DNA of 36,979 bases from Kiritimatiellia bacterium (GTDB taxonomy: Bacteria; Verrucomicrobiota; Kiritimatiellia; RFP12; UBA3636). The notes beneath the pieces are model-generated. The model was not told where the DNA came from, did no database searches, and saw only the letters and a list, made by a program, of their open reading frames with translations. The DNA is taken from contig JAGCJJ010000062.1 of the NCBI GenBank assembly GCA_017648065.1, positions 1 to 36,979 on the forward strand. The letters are read 5' to 3'. Position 1 is the first letter of the stretch, and every line of letters begins with the position of its first letter. The translations under genes were made by a program, and so were the position numbers. Positions 1 through 7,338 of the stretch are shown here, piece by piece.

Positions 1-78
1 TGCGGGATGGAGCAGCCCGGTCAGCTCGTCAGGCTCATAACCTGAAGGTCATTGGTTCGAATCCAATTCCCGCTACCA
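1..78 (+). tRNA. Initiator tRNA-Met (CAT), copy 1
   Basis: Cloverleaf with a 7-nt acceptor arm, anticodon CAT inside a CAGG/CCTG stem, a GGTTCGAATCC T-arm and an encoded CCA end. The first acceptor position is T opposite T72, so the 1-72 pair is unpaired. That is a hallmark of bacterial initiator tRNA and separates it from elongator tRNA-Met. The gene begins at the first base of the window, so its promoter lies outside. It is identical over 78 bases to the copy at 194-271. Confidence 0.93.
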
Positions 79-100
79 TTTACAACTAAATCGTTAGTTT

Positions 101-177
101 GCGCTCGTCGCCCAATTGGATAGAGCATCTGACTACGGATCAGAAGGTTGCAGGTTCGAATCCTGCCGAGCGCGCCA
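101..177 (+). tRNA. tRNA-Arg (ACG)
   Basis: Acceptor stem GCGCTCG pairs with CGAGCGC, with discriminator G and an encoded CCA end. The anticodon loop CTACGGA gives anticodon ACG, which is normally deaminated to ICG and reads CGU/CGC/CGA. The T-arm is GCAGGTTCGAATCCTGC. It sits between two identical initiator tRNA genes, 22 and 16 bases away, so all three are probably cut from one transcript. Confidence 0.95.
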
Positions 178-193
178 TTTACCAATAATTTAC

Positions 194-271
194 TGCGGGA
201 TGGAGCAGCCCGGTCAGCTCGTCAGGCTCATAACCTGAAGGTCATTGGTTCGAATCCAATTCCCGCTACCA
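194..271 (+). tRNA. Initiator tRNA-Met (CAT), copy 2
   Basis: Exact 78-base duplicate of the first tRNA in the window, again with the T1-T72 mismatch typical of initiator tRNA and an encoded CCA end. It is followed within 7 bases by a strong intrinsic terminator, so it is the last gene of the tRNA transcript. Confidence 0.94.
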
Positions 272-277
272 TTTATC

Positions 278-303
278 AGCCAGTTTTAAGACTGGCTTTT
301 TTT
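278..303 (+). terminator. Rho-independent terminator of the tRNA cluster
   Basis: A 7-bp stem, AGCCAGT/ACTGGCT, with a TTTTAA-type loop is followed directly by six T residues. It lies 7 bases downstream of the last tRNA and is the obvious end of the tRNA transcript. Confidence 0.9.
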
Positions 304-538
304 GCACCGTAAAAGTGCCTGACACAAATGGACTTGCAAATACTAAATAATTATCAACTTCCAAAACAAGCATTTATAACACCAGAGAAGGTAATTACCA
401 TCTAGTGTTTAAGCTCAAAAAACGATGAGAGTCGACCTACACTAATATTAAGCCAAGAAAAAGTAAAAAGATTTTAAAGTTTTTACCTAAAAAGTATTCT
501 GCTCTAAAGCTCTTGAAAAACAGCCAGCCCTTTCACTG
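304..538. other. Intergenic, no gene seen
   Basis: AT-rich stretch between the tRNA terminator and the end of the Fic remnant. I see no credible ORF with a ribosome binding site and no RNA gene. The repeated GGCTGTT/AACAGCC arms near 520-575 could form a long-loop hairpin that once terminated the minus-strand Fic gene, but this is weak. Confidence 0.5.
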
Positions 539-1474
539 TCAGAAGATATTTCTGCCAAGGACGCCTAGGGCTGTTTGGGTAAAGTAAATGAACAAAGCCT
601 TCCTATTATCCAAAATTAACTTGTCTGGTACTTGTCGGGTTAGTTCTTCAGGTGCATTGATTACCAAATAACGATTCTTCAACCCGTTGTTTTCTCCTAG
701 TAGCAGATTGCGAAAGATTTTTCCAAATATTCAAATTCTGGCTCTATATCGTTAGCATAGTTGCGATAGTTTGCCCGGACAAGTGCATTGCGAAAATACC
801 AAGAGTGCTCGACAAAAAGATCGTTACTGACAGTAAACCCCACCCCATTGCCCGATACTTGATCGCAAAGACTGCCGTGGTGCGAGTATTGCCCTCTCGA
901 AAAGGATGTAACTGCCAAATACCGGAGATAAATTTGGCAAAGTGGCTGATCATTTCTGCATAATTAAGATTTTTTGTAGCAGAACTCTTTTTCCATATCG
1001 AAATCGTACTGTAAAGCTCGCGTGATTTCTGCAAAACTCACATAGAGAACAGATTCTCCTCGCAACACCCATTCTTTCTTTGAAATATTGCAATCGCGGA
1101 AAGTCCCAGCAAACTTGAAAACGCCTTCAAAGATGCGTCCAAGAATTGCCGCCAAGCCTGAGGAGAAAAAAGGTCTGTTCATTAAGAAATTTGGCAATAT
1201 TGGCAGAATCCTTGTCAGCTTCTTCGCTTCTGTCAGAATCATCAAAACGGTCAGATTTCGTGTTATAATAGGAATCCAACAAATGGCGAACTTCATCAAT
1301 GGTGATATATCCATCGATATGGTGCTTGGCTGTTTCCAGAAGATAGGCAGAAGGAGCCAACCCATCGACCTCCTGAAGTCCGATAGCTATCTTCCAAGCC
1401 TGAGCCTTATCCCGCCTACCTGACTCGCCTTGCTAAAGACATTGATCAAATTCGTCGTATTTCTTAACTTGATA
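539..1474 (-). pseudogene. Decayed Fic/DOC-family protein gene
   Basis: Pieces of one Fic-family protein can be read on the minus strand only by changing frame. In order: an N-terminal piece (DKAQAWKIAIGLQEVDGL, then HHIDGYITIDEV) from about 1432 to 1160; FEGVFKFAGTFRDCNISKKE from about 1150 to 990; the catalytic helix with HPFREGNTRTT near 905; NDLFVEHSWYFRNALVRANY near 800; and FRNLLLGENNGLKNRY near 700-650. I count about four frameshifts plus an in-frame TAG at 1433-1435. Intact Fic proteins usually transfer AMP to target proteins, often as the toxin of a toxin-antitoxin pair. The catalytic motif HxFxxGNxxR is still legible, so inactivation looks recent. The last part, to the TGA at 539-541, continues in frame, but I do not recognise it as Fic. 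No antitoxin is visible. Confidence 0.85.
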
Positions 1475-1799
1475 TCAAATTTTTCTCTCAATATTCCTTC
1501 TATTGCTTCTAATATTTTTTTTGCGCAATAAGTATTTTTTATCTTTTTTATACTTGTTGTGATATTTTGTAATTAGCTCAGAAGGGACATCTATTTCGTC
1601 CTTTTAGTTTTTAAGCAAAATAATCTCTGTATGAGGCTGATTTTTTTTGCAAAACCAAGTTCGTACATAACATTCGGATTTGCATGACTATTCATGCGTT
1701 TTCCACTTTTTCACATTCATGTATGGATATGTCAGCAATAAAAATATGTGAAGATTTTATTTGATCCACAATGGTTAATTTTGGAGAGAAGAGGGATTA
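1475..1799. other. AT-rich intergenic region, no gene seen
   Basis: Very AT-rich spacer between the Fic remnant and the nitroreductase stop codon, with many T and A runs. I find no ORF with a ribosome binding site and no clear hairpin-plus-T terminator for the upstream minus-strand gene. It may hold the former promoter of the Fic gene. Confidence 0.5.
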
Positions 1800-2318
1800 T
1801 TAAAATTCGTTGTAAGAAACAACCTCTGACAATGGGCGCTTCTCATCGTGCATATACAATGGCTTAGCATCTGCTGCAGGATATCCCATCACCAAAATTG
1901 CTAATGGCTTAATGTTGCTTGGAATATTAAATTCTTTTATTAGCTTCTCTGGCTCAAAGTACATTACCCAGCAACAACCTACTCCTATCTCGTGAGCCTT
2001 TAGCATCATGTGTGTTGCTACGATTGTTGCATCAATTGGAGATGCTAATGCTCCATCATAAGGACGTACCCAGCTCTCGCTCTCATTATGGCATACAAGA
2101 AATGCTGTCTTTGTACCAAAATGACACTTTGTGCAATTCTTTAGCTTCTCTATTGCACTCTCACTATTGATAACAAGTATTCTCTGTGGCTGACAATTAC
2201 AGCCTGTAGGTGCGACATGTCCAGCCTGAAGAATCTTATTTACATCCTCTTCTGATAAAGGTCTATCTTCAAATTTTCTTACAGAATAACGTTCTGTTAT
2301 CAGCTTATCATAATCCAT
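1800..2318 (-). CDS. Nitroreductase-family FMN-dependent oxidoreductase
   Basis: A 172-residue cytoplasmic protein of the small nitroreductase family, which uses FMN and NAD(P)H to reduce nitro compounds, quinones or unknown physiological substrates. The opening ITERYSVRKFEDRPLSEEDV is the classic N-terminal FMN-phosphate-binding segment. APTGCNCQPQRILVI (residues 36-50) is the usual APSxxNxQPW region with Cys-Asn-Cys in the middle. A later MMLKAHEIGVGCCWVMYF segment matches the conserved helix and strand before the C-terminal part. The start is supported by an AGGGGGGA Shine-Dalgarno just upstream of ATG. It lies downstream of the DUF486 gene in the same direction, 57 bases away, and could share its transcript. 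The substrate cannot be told from sequence. Confidence 0.88.
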   Translation of the reverse strand: MDYDKLITERYSVRKFEDRPLSEEDVNKILQAGHVAPTGCNCQPQRILVINSESAIEKLKNCTKCHFGTKTAFLVCHNESESWVRPYDGALASPIDATIVATHMMLKAHEIGVGCCWVMYFEPEKLIKEFNIPSNIKPLAILVMGYPAADAKPLYMHDEKRPLSEVVSYNEF

Positions 2319-2375
2319 ACCATCCCCCCTATTTTAATTGACTACACTACTCTTAAATAAATAAATTTACGGTTA

Positions 2376-2732
2376 TTATAATAGATGACGGTTTACAAAG
2401 TAAACAGCACCTAATATACATAAAAATGCCCACAAATAATCAAGCCTCCATTTGTCGCCAAGAAAATAAACAGAAAATGGGACAAACACTAATAGCGTGA
2501 TTACCTCTTGGATAATTTTTAGCTGAGCTACTGACAGCCCTGCAAAATGACCTAATCGATTAGCTGGCACCATAATGCAATACTCAAGAAATGCAATTAG
2601 CCAGCTAATCAATATGATTACTATTAAAGGTTTACCTACTTCACCCTTATTCTTTAAATGCCAATACCAAGCTGCAGTCATAAAAATATTACCGCAAACC
2701 ATCATTGCTAATGTAATTAAAATCTTTGTCAT
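2376..2732 (-). CDS. DUF486 / DMT-like small membrane protein
   Basis: A 118-residue integral membrane protein with about four hydrophobic helices. The core FLEYCIMVPANRLGHFAGLSVAQLKIIQEVITLLVF closely matches the DUF486 family, whose members carry an EYxxxVPANRxG motif and are grouped with the drug/metabolite transporter superfamily. Function in this family is not established, so no substrate is assigned. It lies 55 bases after the parC stop codon in the same direction and may be a distal member of the topoisomerase transcript. Confidence 0.85.
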   Translation of the reverse strand: MTKILITLAMMVCGNIFMTAAWYWHLKNKGEVGKPLIVIILISWLIAFLEYCIMVPANRLGHFAGLSVAQLKIIQEVITLLVFVPFSVYFLGDKWRLDYLWAFLCILGAVYFVNRHLL

Positions 2733-2787
2733 ATGCTTTTATCGGTTGTTATGTACTTGTACTGGATTTTATTAGAATTTGAGTAAA

Positions 2788-5169
2788 TTAGAATAGCAAA
2801 TTACCTTTGTCTGTTGGTGCTGCCTCATCCCACCAGCGTGGTGGCTTCTCACCTGAAGCAATATGCTGAATTGCCTTCAAAGTTATCTGCTTACCTTTTG
2901 CCTTAACACCCTTTACAGCAACCTCCTCAGCTGCCTTAAAGACCTTTTGAATTATGCGTTGGCTCTTGGCTGGCTTATACTTAATCCAAACAAATGCAGG
3001 TGTTCCCTCCTCAAGGAAGCGAACCTGACCCTCGTTTGGCAATAGAGAATAATCCTTATTTGCAATCAAGCCACCAAAGCTAAAGCGCTTGATGTAGCTA
3101 ATTGGATATTCTTTATCTGTATAAATAGCAGTATATTCTTTATCGCGATTAAAAATTGCGGCATAAAGCATATTGTTATCAACAAACAGCTTCTCTGGAG
3201 CTGGGATAAGCTTAAACTTACCATCCTTCCAAACAACAATCAGTTTATCCAATGAAGAGCACTTAAAGAGCTCCTCTCCGCCCTTGATATTGTAGCCCAG
3301 ATAGCCTGATTCTGCATCATAGCAGATGCTGCACTCCGAAGCAGTAATTTCACGTACCTCAATCGCATCAAAGGTTGTAATTGTTGTATGACGAGGATAT
3401 TGCTCAACAGTTTCCTTCTTGCGTTTCTTAACTTGCTTTGTACCCTTGCCCTTAGCATTTGGTTTCTCTTCGATTACCTCAACATCACGCTCTACATACT
3501 GATAGCGCTTAATCATATCCTTGAGATAACGCAAGGTGTATGCCTTAACTGCACCAAGATTCTTATTTACATCCTCAAGCATTGTATTGATGTCATCAAT
3601 TTCCTTACGATTCTTATTCATATCGTAAAGAGAGATGCGGCGGATTTGTACGGCTAGAAGCATTTCAATATCTTCATCACGAATATCACGATAAAGCTTA
3701 TCGCGGAATGGCTTAAAGCCTTCACGAATTTCTTCGTTAATCTGCTCTGCTGTTGTACATTTTTCAATGCGTTTATAGATGCGCTCTTCAATAAAGATTT
3801 GGACAAGAGTCTTGTTCTGACGTTGATCCTCAAGCTCATCACGCTTAATTTCAAGCTCACGCTTCAAAAGCTGCTGCAACTGCTCTGTATTTGCACGAAG
3901 AATCTCAGAAACTGTGCGCTCGCAAGGACGATTCTTTTCAATAACTACGCAATTTGCTGTAACTGCATATTCGCAGCTGGTAAATGCATAAAGAGCTTTA
4001 ATTGCTTTTTCAGGAGCTGTGCCAGGTATAAGTGTCAGGATAATCTCAACATGATCAGAGGTTGAGTCCTGAACGCTGCGTATTGGCACCTTCTTTGCAC
4101 GAGTAGCATCCTCAATTGATGAGGTCAATGAATCTGTTGTCTGACCAAATGGCAGCTCTGTAATAACAACAGTATTCTTATCGCGTACCTCCATCTTTGC
4201 ACGAGTACGTATGCGACCAAATCCGTCGTTATATTCAGACACATCAATTAAGCCACCTGTTAAGAAATCAGGAAGCACTGTAAATGGTTTATTCTGCAGG
4301 ATTGCTATTTGTGCCTCAAGCAGCTCAATAAAGTTGTGCGACATAATGCGAGTAGAAAGACCTACTGCAATACCCTCTGCACCCATCATAAGAAGAAGAG
4401 GAAGCTTAGAAGGAAGAAGCACTGGCTCCTCATTACGTCCGTCATAGCTAGGGATAAACTCAGTTGTCTTCTTATTGAAGATTTGCTCGCGAGCAAGCTG
4501 AGACAAGCGGCATTCAATATAACGACCAGCAGCGGCACCATCACCAGTAAAGATATTACCAAAGTTACCCTGTCCTTCAATCAAATAGCCTTTATTTTCA
4601 AGATTTACAAGAGCATCCTTAATTGAAGCATCGCCATGTGGGTGATATTGCATGGTGTGACCAACAATATTTGCCACCTTGATGAAGCGGCCATCATCCT
4701 TTTCCTTTAGGGAGTGAAGAATGCGGCGCTGCACAGGCTTAAGGCCATCCTCAACAGTTGGGATAGCACGAGAACAAATTGTATATGATGCGAACTGTAG
4801 GAAGTTATCATCCATCACCTTCGCCAAAGGACCTGAATGGCGAGGATCAAACACAGCAGGTTTAGCAGGTGTCAGTGGCTGAACATCATCATCACCTGAT
4901 GGCTCTGTTGGTGGCTCTGCAGGAGGTTCGTCAGCAGGTGGCTCTGCACCTGATTCTGTTGTAACTGCCTCGGTCTTCTTGACTCCACCAAGATTTGTTC
5001 CTGCTAATGCCTTTTTAATAGAAGCATCTACAGCACTTGTTGCATTATTATCTGCATTTCCCTGAACATTAGTAACTGCATCCTGAGTTGCATTACCAAA
5101 CTCATCAAAAATAAATAATTCCTGGGTCACACGGCGAGGTGGAGGCGTAATATCCTTTTTCTTTGCCAT
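2788..5169 (-). CDS. parC: Topoisomerase IV-type subunit A (ParC-like)
   Basis: A 793-residue DNA-cleaving subunit of a type IIA topoisomerase. After about 100 Ala/Pro/Glu-rich residues, which look disordered, comes the breakage-reunion domain: GLKPVQRRILHSL (142-154), YHPHGDASIKDAL (175-187) and AAAGRYIE with the catalytic Tyr at about 217. A coiled-coil tower and a shortened C-terminal domain follow. I see no GyrA-box (QRRGGKG), so it is likely a decatenase rather than a gyrase; Chlamydiae and Bacteroidetes carry similar second sets. The Ser83 position of E. coli GyrA is Ala here. The start chosen is the ATG at 5169, with GGAGG ahead of it and one base after the parE stop codon; an upstream in-frame ATG would overlap parE. 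Confidence 0.92.
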   Translation of the reverse strand: MAKKKDITPPPRRVTQELFIFDEFGNATQDAVTNVQGNADNNATSAVDASIKKALAGTNLGGVKKTEAVTTESGAEPPADEPPAEPPTEPSGDDDVQPLTPAKPAVFDPRHSGPLAKVMDDNFLQFASYTICSRAIPTVEDGLKPVQRRILHSLKEKDDGRFIKVANIVGHTMQYHPHGDASIKDALVNLENKGYLIEGQGNFGNIFTGDGAAAGRYIECRLSQLAREQIFNKKTTEFIPSYDGRNEEPVLLPSKLPLLLMMGAEGIAVGLSTRIMSHNFIELLEAQIAILQNKPFTVLPDFLTGGLIDVSEYNDGFGRIRTRAKMEVRDKNTVVITELPFGQTTDSLTSSIEDATRAKKVPIRSVQDSTSDHVEIILTLIPGTAPEKAIKALYAFTSCEYAVTANCVVIEKNRPCERTVSEILRANTEQLQQLLKRELEIKRDELEDQRQNKTLVQIFIEERIYKRIEKCTTAEQINEEIREGFKPFRDKLYRDIRDEDIEMLLAVQIRRISLYDMNKNRKEIDDINTMLEDVNKNLGAVKAYTLRYLKDMIKRYQYVERDVEVIEEKPNAKGKGTKQVKKRKKETVEQYPRHTTITTFDAIEVREITASECSICYDAESGYLGYNIKGGEELFKCSSLDKLIVVWKDGKFKLIPAPEKLFVDNNMLYAAIFNRDKEYTAIYTDKEYPISYIKRFSFGGLIANKDYSLLPNEGQVRFLEEGTPAFVWIKYKPAKSQRIIQKVFKAAEEVAVKGVKAKGKQITLKAIQHIASGEKPPRWWDEAAPTDKGNLLF

Positions 5170-5170
5170 A

Positions 5171-6994
5171 TTATAGATCCTCCGCATTAACAATCAAATT
5201 ATCCATAATATATTGCTTACGCTCCTTTGAGTTAGAGCCCATATAGAAATTGATTGTATCCATCAAATGTAAATCTCGTGAAATATCAACTGGTGTAAGG
5301 CGCATATCAGGACCAATGAAATCCTTAAATTCATCCTTGGAAATTTCACCTAAGCCCTTAAAGCGTGTAATTTCTGCAGATGCACCACACTTAGCAATTG
5401 CCTCCTCTCGCTCTGCATCATTATAGCAATAGAAAGAAAGCTCACGCTTCTTTGGATGACGCACACGGAAAAGAGGTGTCTCCAAAATATAAACATGACC
5501 ATTACGCAAAAGCTTTTCAAAGAATCGCATAAAGTATGTAATCAAAAGATTGCGAATATGAAGACCATCCACATCGGCATCAGTTGCGATAATCACCTTC
5601 TGATAGCGTAAAGGAGCAATAGAATCCTCAATATTCAAAGAACGCATTAGATTATATAACTCAGCATTCTTGTATACAATATCACGCTTTAAATCACAAG
5701 TATTCAGAGGTTTACCACGCAAAGAGAATACAGCTTGCGTATTTGGATCACGACTGTTTGTAAGAGTACCTGCAGCAGACAGACCCTCGCAAATGAATAT
5801 CATAGTATCCAAGCCCTTATTCTTTGCTGTATCAAGATGCTGCTTACAATCGCGCAACTGAGGAATACGTACAGAAACTGACTTTGAACGCTCACGAGCT
5901 GTCTTTTTAATTGTATTAAGCTCTTTACGTAGCTTACGAGTATCCTCAATCTTCTCAATCAAGCGCTTTGCATCTGTTGGATTACGATTAAGTTGTTCAA
6001 CTACTGCCTGACGCACACGATTAACCAACTCGCTACGAATTTCTGCATTACCAAGCTTATTCTTAGTTTGAGACTCAAATACAGGGTCCTTCAAACGAAT
6101 AGCAATTGCTCCAACCAAACCCTCGCGAACATCATCGCCTTCAAACTTAGACTTTGGAGAATATTCGTTAATTCCCTTTAGCACACCCTCTCTGAATGCA
6201 GAAAGATGAGTACCACCATCGCTTGTATATTGTCCATTTACAAAAGAGAAATACTCCTCTGTAAAACGATTAGTATGAGTAAACACAAACTCCAAAGTTT
6301 TATCTCTGAAATAAAATGGCTGATAGAGCTTCTCAAACTGAACCTCATCATTAAGAAGATCAAGAAGACCCTCATCTGAACGGAATGTAGTTCCATTATA
6401 ATTAATTGACAAACCGGCATTTAGATAAGAAGACAAACGGAATCTTCTCTCAATATGCTCATCCTGGAACTTATAATTCTTAAAGATAGTGTCGTCTGGA
6501 ATAAATTCTACAAGGGTACCATTACGCTCAGAGCTTGGGCCTCTGTTTTCACTTTGAAGTACACCCTCTTTAAAGATTGCTTCAAAGAATTCGCCATCAC
6601 GAGTAGAGCGAACCTTAAAGTATGTGGAAAGCGCATTAACTGCCTTAGTACCAACACCATTCATACCAACGGAAAATTGGAATACATCATCATTAAATTT
6701 ACCGCCGGTATTGATTTGAGATACACAGTCAATTACTTTACCAAGAGGTATGCCGCGACCATAGTCACGAATAGTAACCAAATTATTTTCAATTTTGATA
6801 TTAACGCTTTTTCCGTATCCTGAAATAAACTCATCGATAGCATTATCAAGTACTTCCTTCAAAAGGATATAGATACCATCATTATAATCTGAGCCATTAC
6901 CTGTGCGACCGATATACATACCTGTACGTTTACGGATATGCTCGAGCGGGGAAAGCGTTTGAATTGTTGTTTCGTCGTAAGATTTCTTTGCCAT
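5171..6994 (-). CDS. parE: Topoisomerase IV-type subunit B (ParE-like)
   Basis: A 607-residue ATPase subunit that pairs with the ParC-like protein encoded one base downstream. The GHKL ATPase is clear: KEVLDNAIDE with Glu47 and Asn51, RDYGRGIP with Asp77, and a GxNGVGTKAVNALS lid (110-123). The transducer carries SQTKNKLGN (308-316). The TOPRIM domain has EGLSAAG (403-409) with Glu403, DADVDG (472-477) and RFKGLGEI. The usual EGDS motif has Leu in place of Asp, an oddity in an otherwise normal active site. Length is close to the 600-650 of ParE. No good Shine-Dalgarno precedes the ATG; a hairpin followed by a T-run sits there instead. Confidence 0.92.
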   Translation of the reverse strand: MAKKSYDETTIQTLSPLEHIRKRTGMYIGRTGNGSDYNDGIYILLKEVLDNAIDEFISGYGKSVNIKIENNLVTIRDYGRGIPLGKVIDCVSQINTGGKFNDDVFQFSVGMNGVGTKAVNALSTYFKVRSTRDGEFFEAIFKEGVLQSENRGPSSERNGTLVEFIPDDTIFKNYKFQDEHIERRFRLSSYLNAGLSINYNGTTFRSDEGLLDLLNDEVQFEKLYQPFYFRDKTLEFVFTHTNRFTEEYFSFVNGQYTSDGGTHLSAFREGVLKGINEYSPKSKFEGDDVREGLVGAIAIRLKDPVFESQTKNKLGNAEIRSELVNRVRQAVVEQLNRNPTDAKRLIEKIEDTRKLRKELNTIKKTARERSKSVSVRIPQLRDCKQHLDTAKNKGLDTMIFICEGLSAAGTLTNSRDPNTQAVFSLRGKPLNTCDLKRDIVYKNAELYNLMRSLNIEDSIAPLRYQKVIIATDADVDGLHIRNLLITYFMRFFEKLLRNGHVYILETPLFRVRHPKKRELSFYCYNDAEREEAIAKCGASAEITRFKGLGEISKDEFKDFIGPDMRLTPVDISRDLHLMDTINFYMGSNSKERKQYIMDNLIVNAEDL

Positions 6995-7035
6995 AAAAAT
7001 AAAAAAAATTAGTCCCTCAAGAATTGCCTAGGGAC
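6995..7035 (-). promoter_or_regulatory. Terminator-like hairpin in the parE leader
   Basis: Read on the minus strand, GTCCCT (7035-7030) pairs with AGGGAC (7017-7012), with a possible inner CAA-TTC-TTG mini-stem. This is followed by TAATTTTTTTTATTTTT running straight into the parE ATG. It has the form of an intrinsic terminator, but it lies inside the 5' leader, about 65 nt after the predicted transcription start. It could act as an attenuator or hide the only AGGG that might bind the ribosome. It is not the end of any upstream minus-strand gene. Confidence 0.55.
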
Positions 7036-7065
7036 ATTGTTCCAAAAGCTACAAATTTTGGGGTA

Positions 7066-7094
7066 ATTATACGACATCACCTAAAAAAAAACAA
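7066..7094 (-). promoter_or_regulatory. Sigma70-type promoter for parE-parC
   Basis: On the minus strand, TTGTTT (7094-7089) and a perfect TATAAT (7071-7066) are separated by 17 bases. Transcription would start near 7059, giving a leader of about 65 nt that contains the hairpin described separately. Confidence 0.65.
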
Positions 7095-7245
7095 TGGTTT
7101 TTTATTTACAATAAACCTAAAAAAGACAGGTAGAAATCAGCGTAATGTCTAAGAATGAAAAGTTTTATGATAGGATTAAGTTGATTTTGGTTCGGATACT
7201 GTGTATGCGTGATGCATGATTCAAACAAAATCTGGTGTATCCCAT

Positions 7246-7298
7246 AAAAAAACGCACTTCTCACATACACGCTCACACGCGCATTGCAAAGAAGTGCG
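7246..7298 (-). terminator. Rho-independent terminator of the beta-helix exoprotein gene
   Basis: On the minus strand a 9-bp stem, CGCACTTCT/AGAAGTGCG, with a loop of about 28 nt is followed by seven T residues. It lies 41 bases after the stop codon of the secreted protein gene. A second small palindrome, ATGGTGTTACACCAT, sits between stop codon and terminator. Confidence 0.75.
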
Positions 7299-7338
7299 AA
7301 TATCTATGGTGTTACACCATCAAGTTTTGCATCAAAAC

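Noticed and set aside
697..1423. Several separate small genes in this region
   Set aside because: The minus-strand pieces fit together as one broken Fic gene; the plus-strand ORF at 1088-1423 is its shadow.
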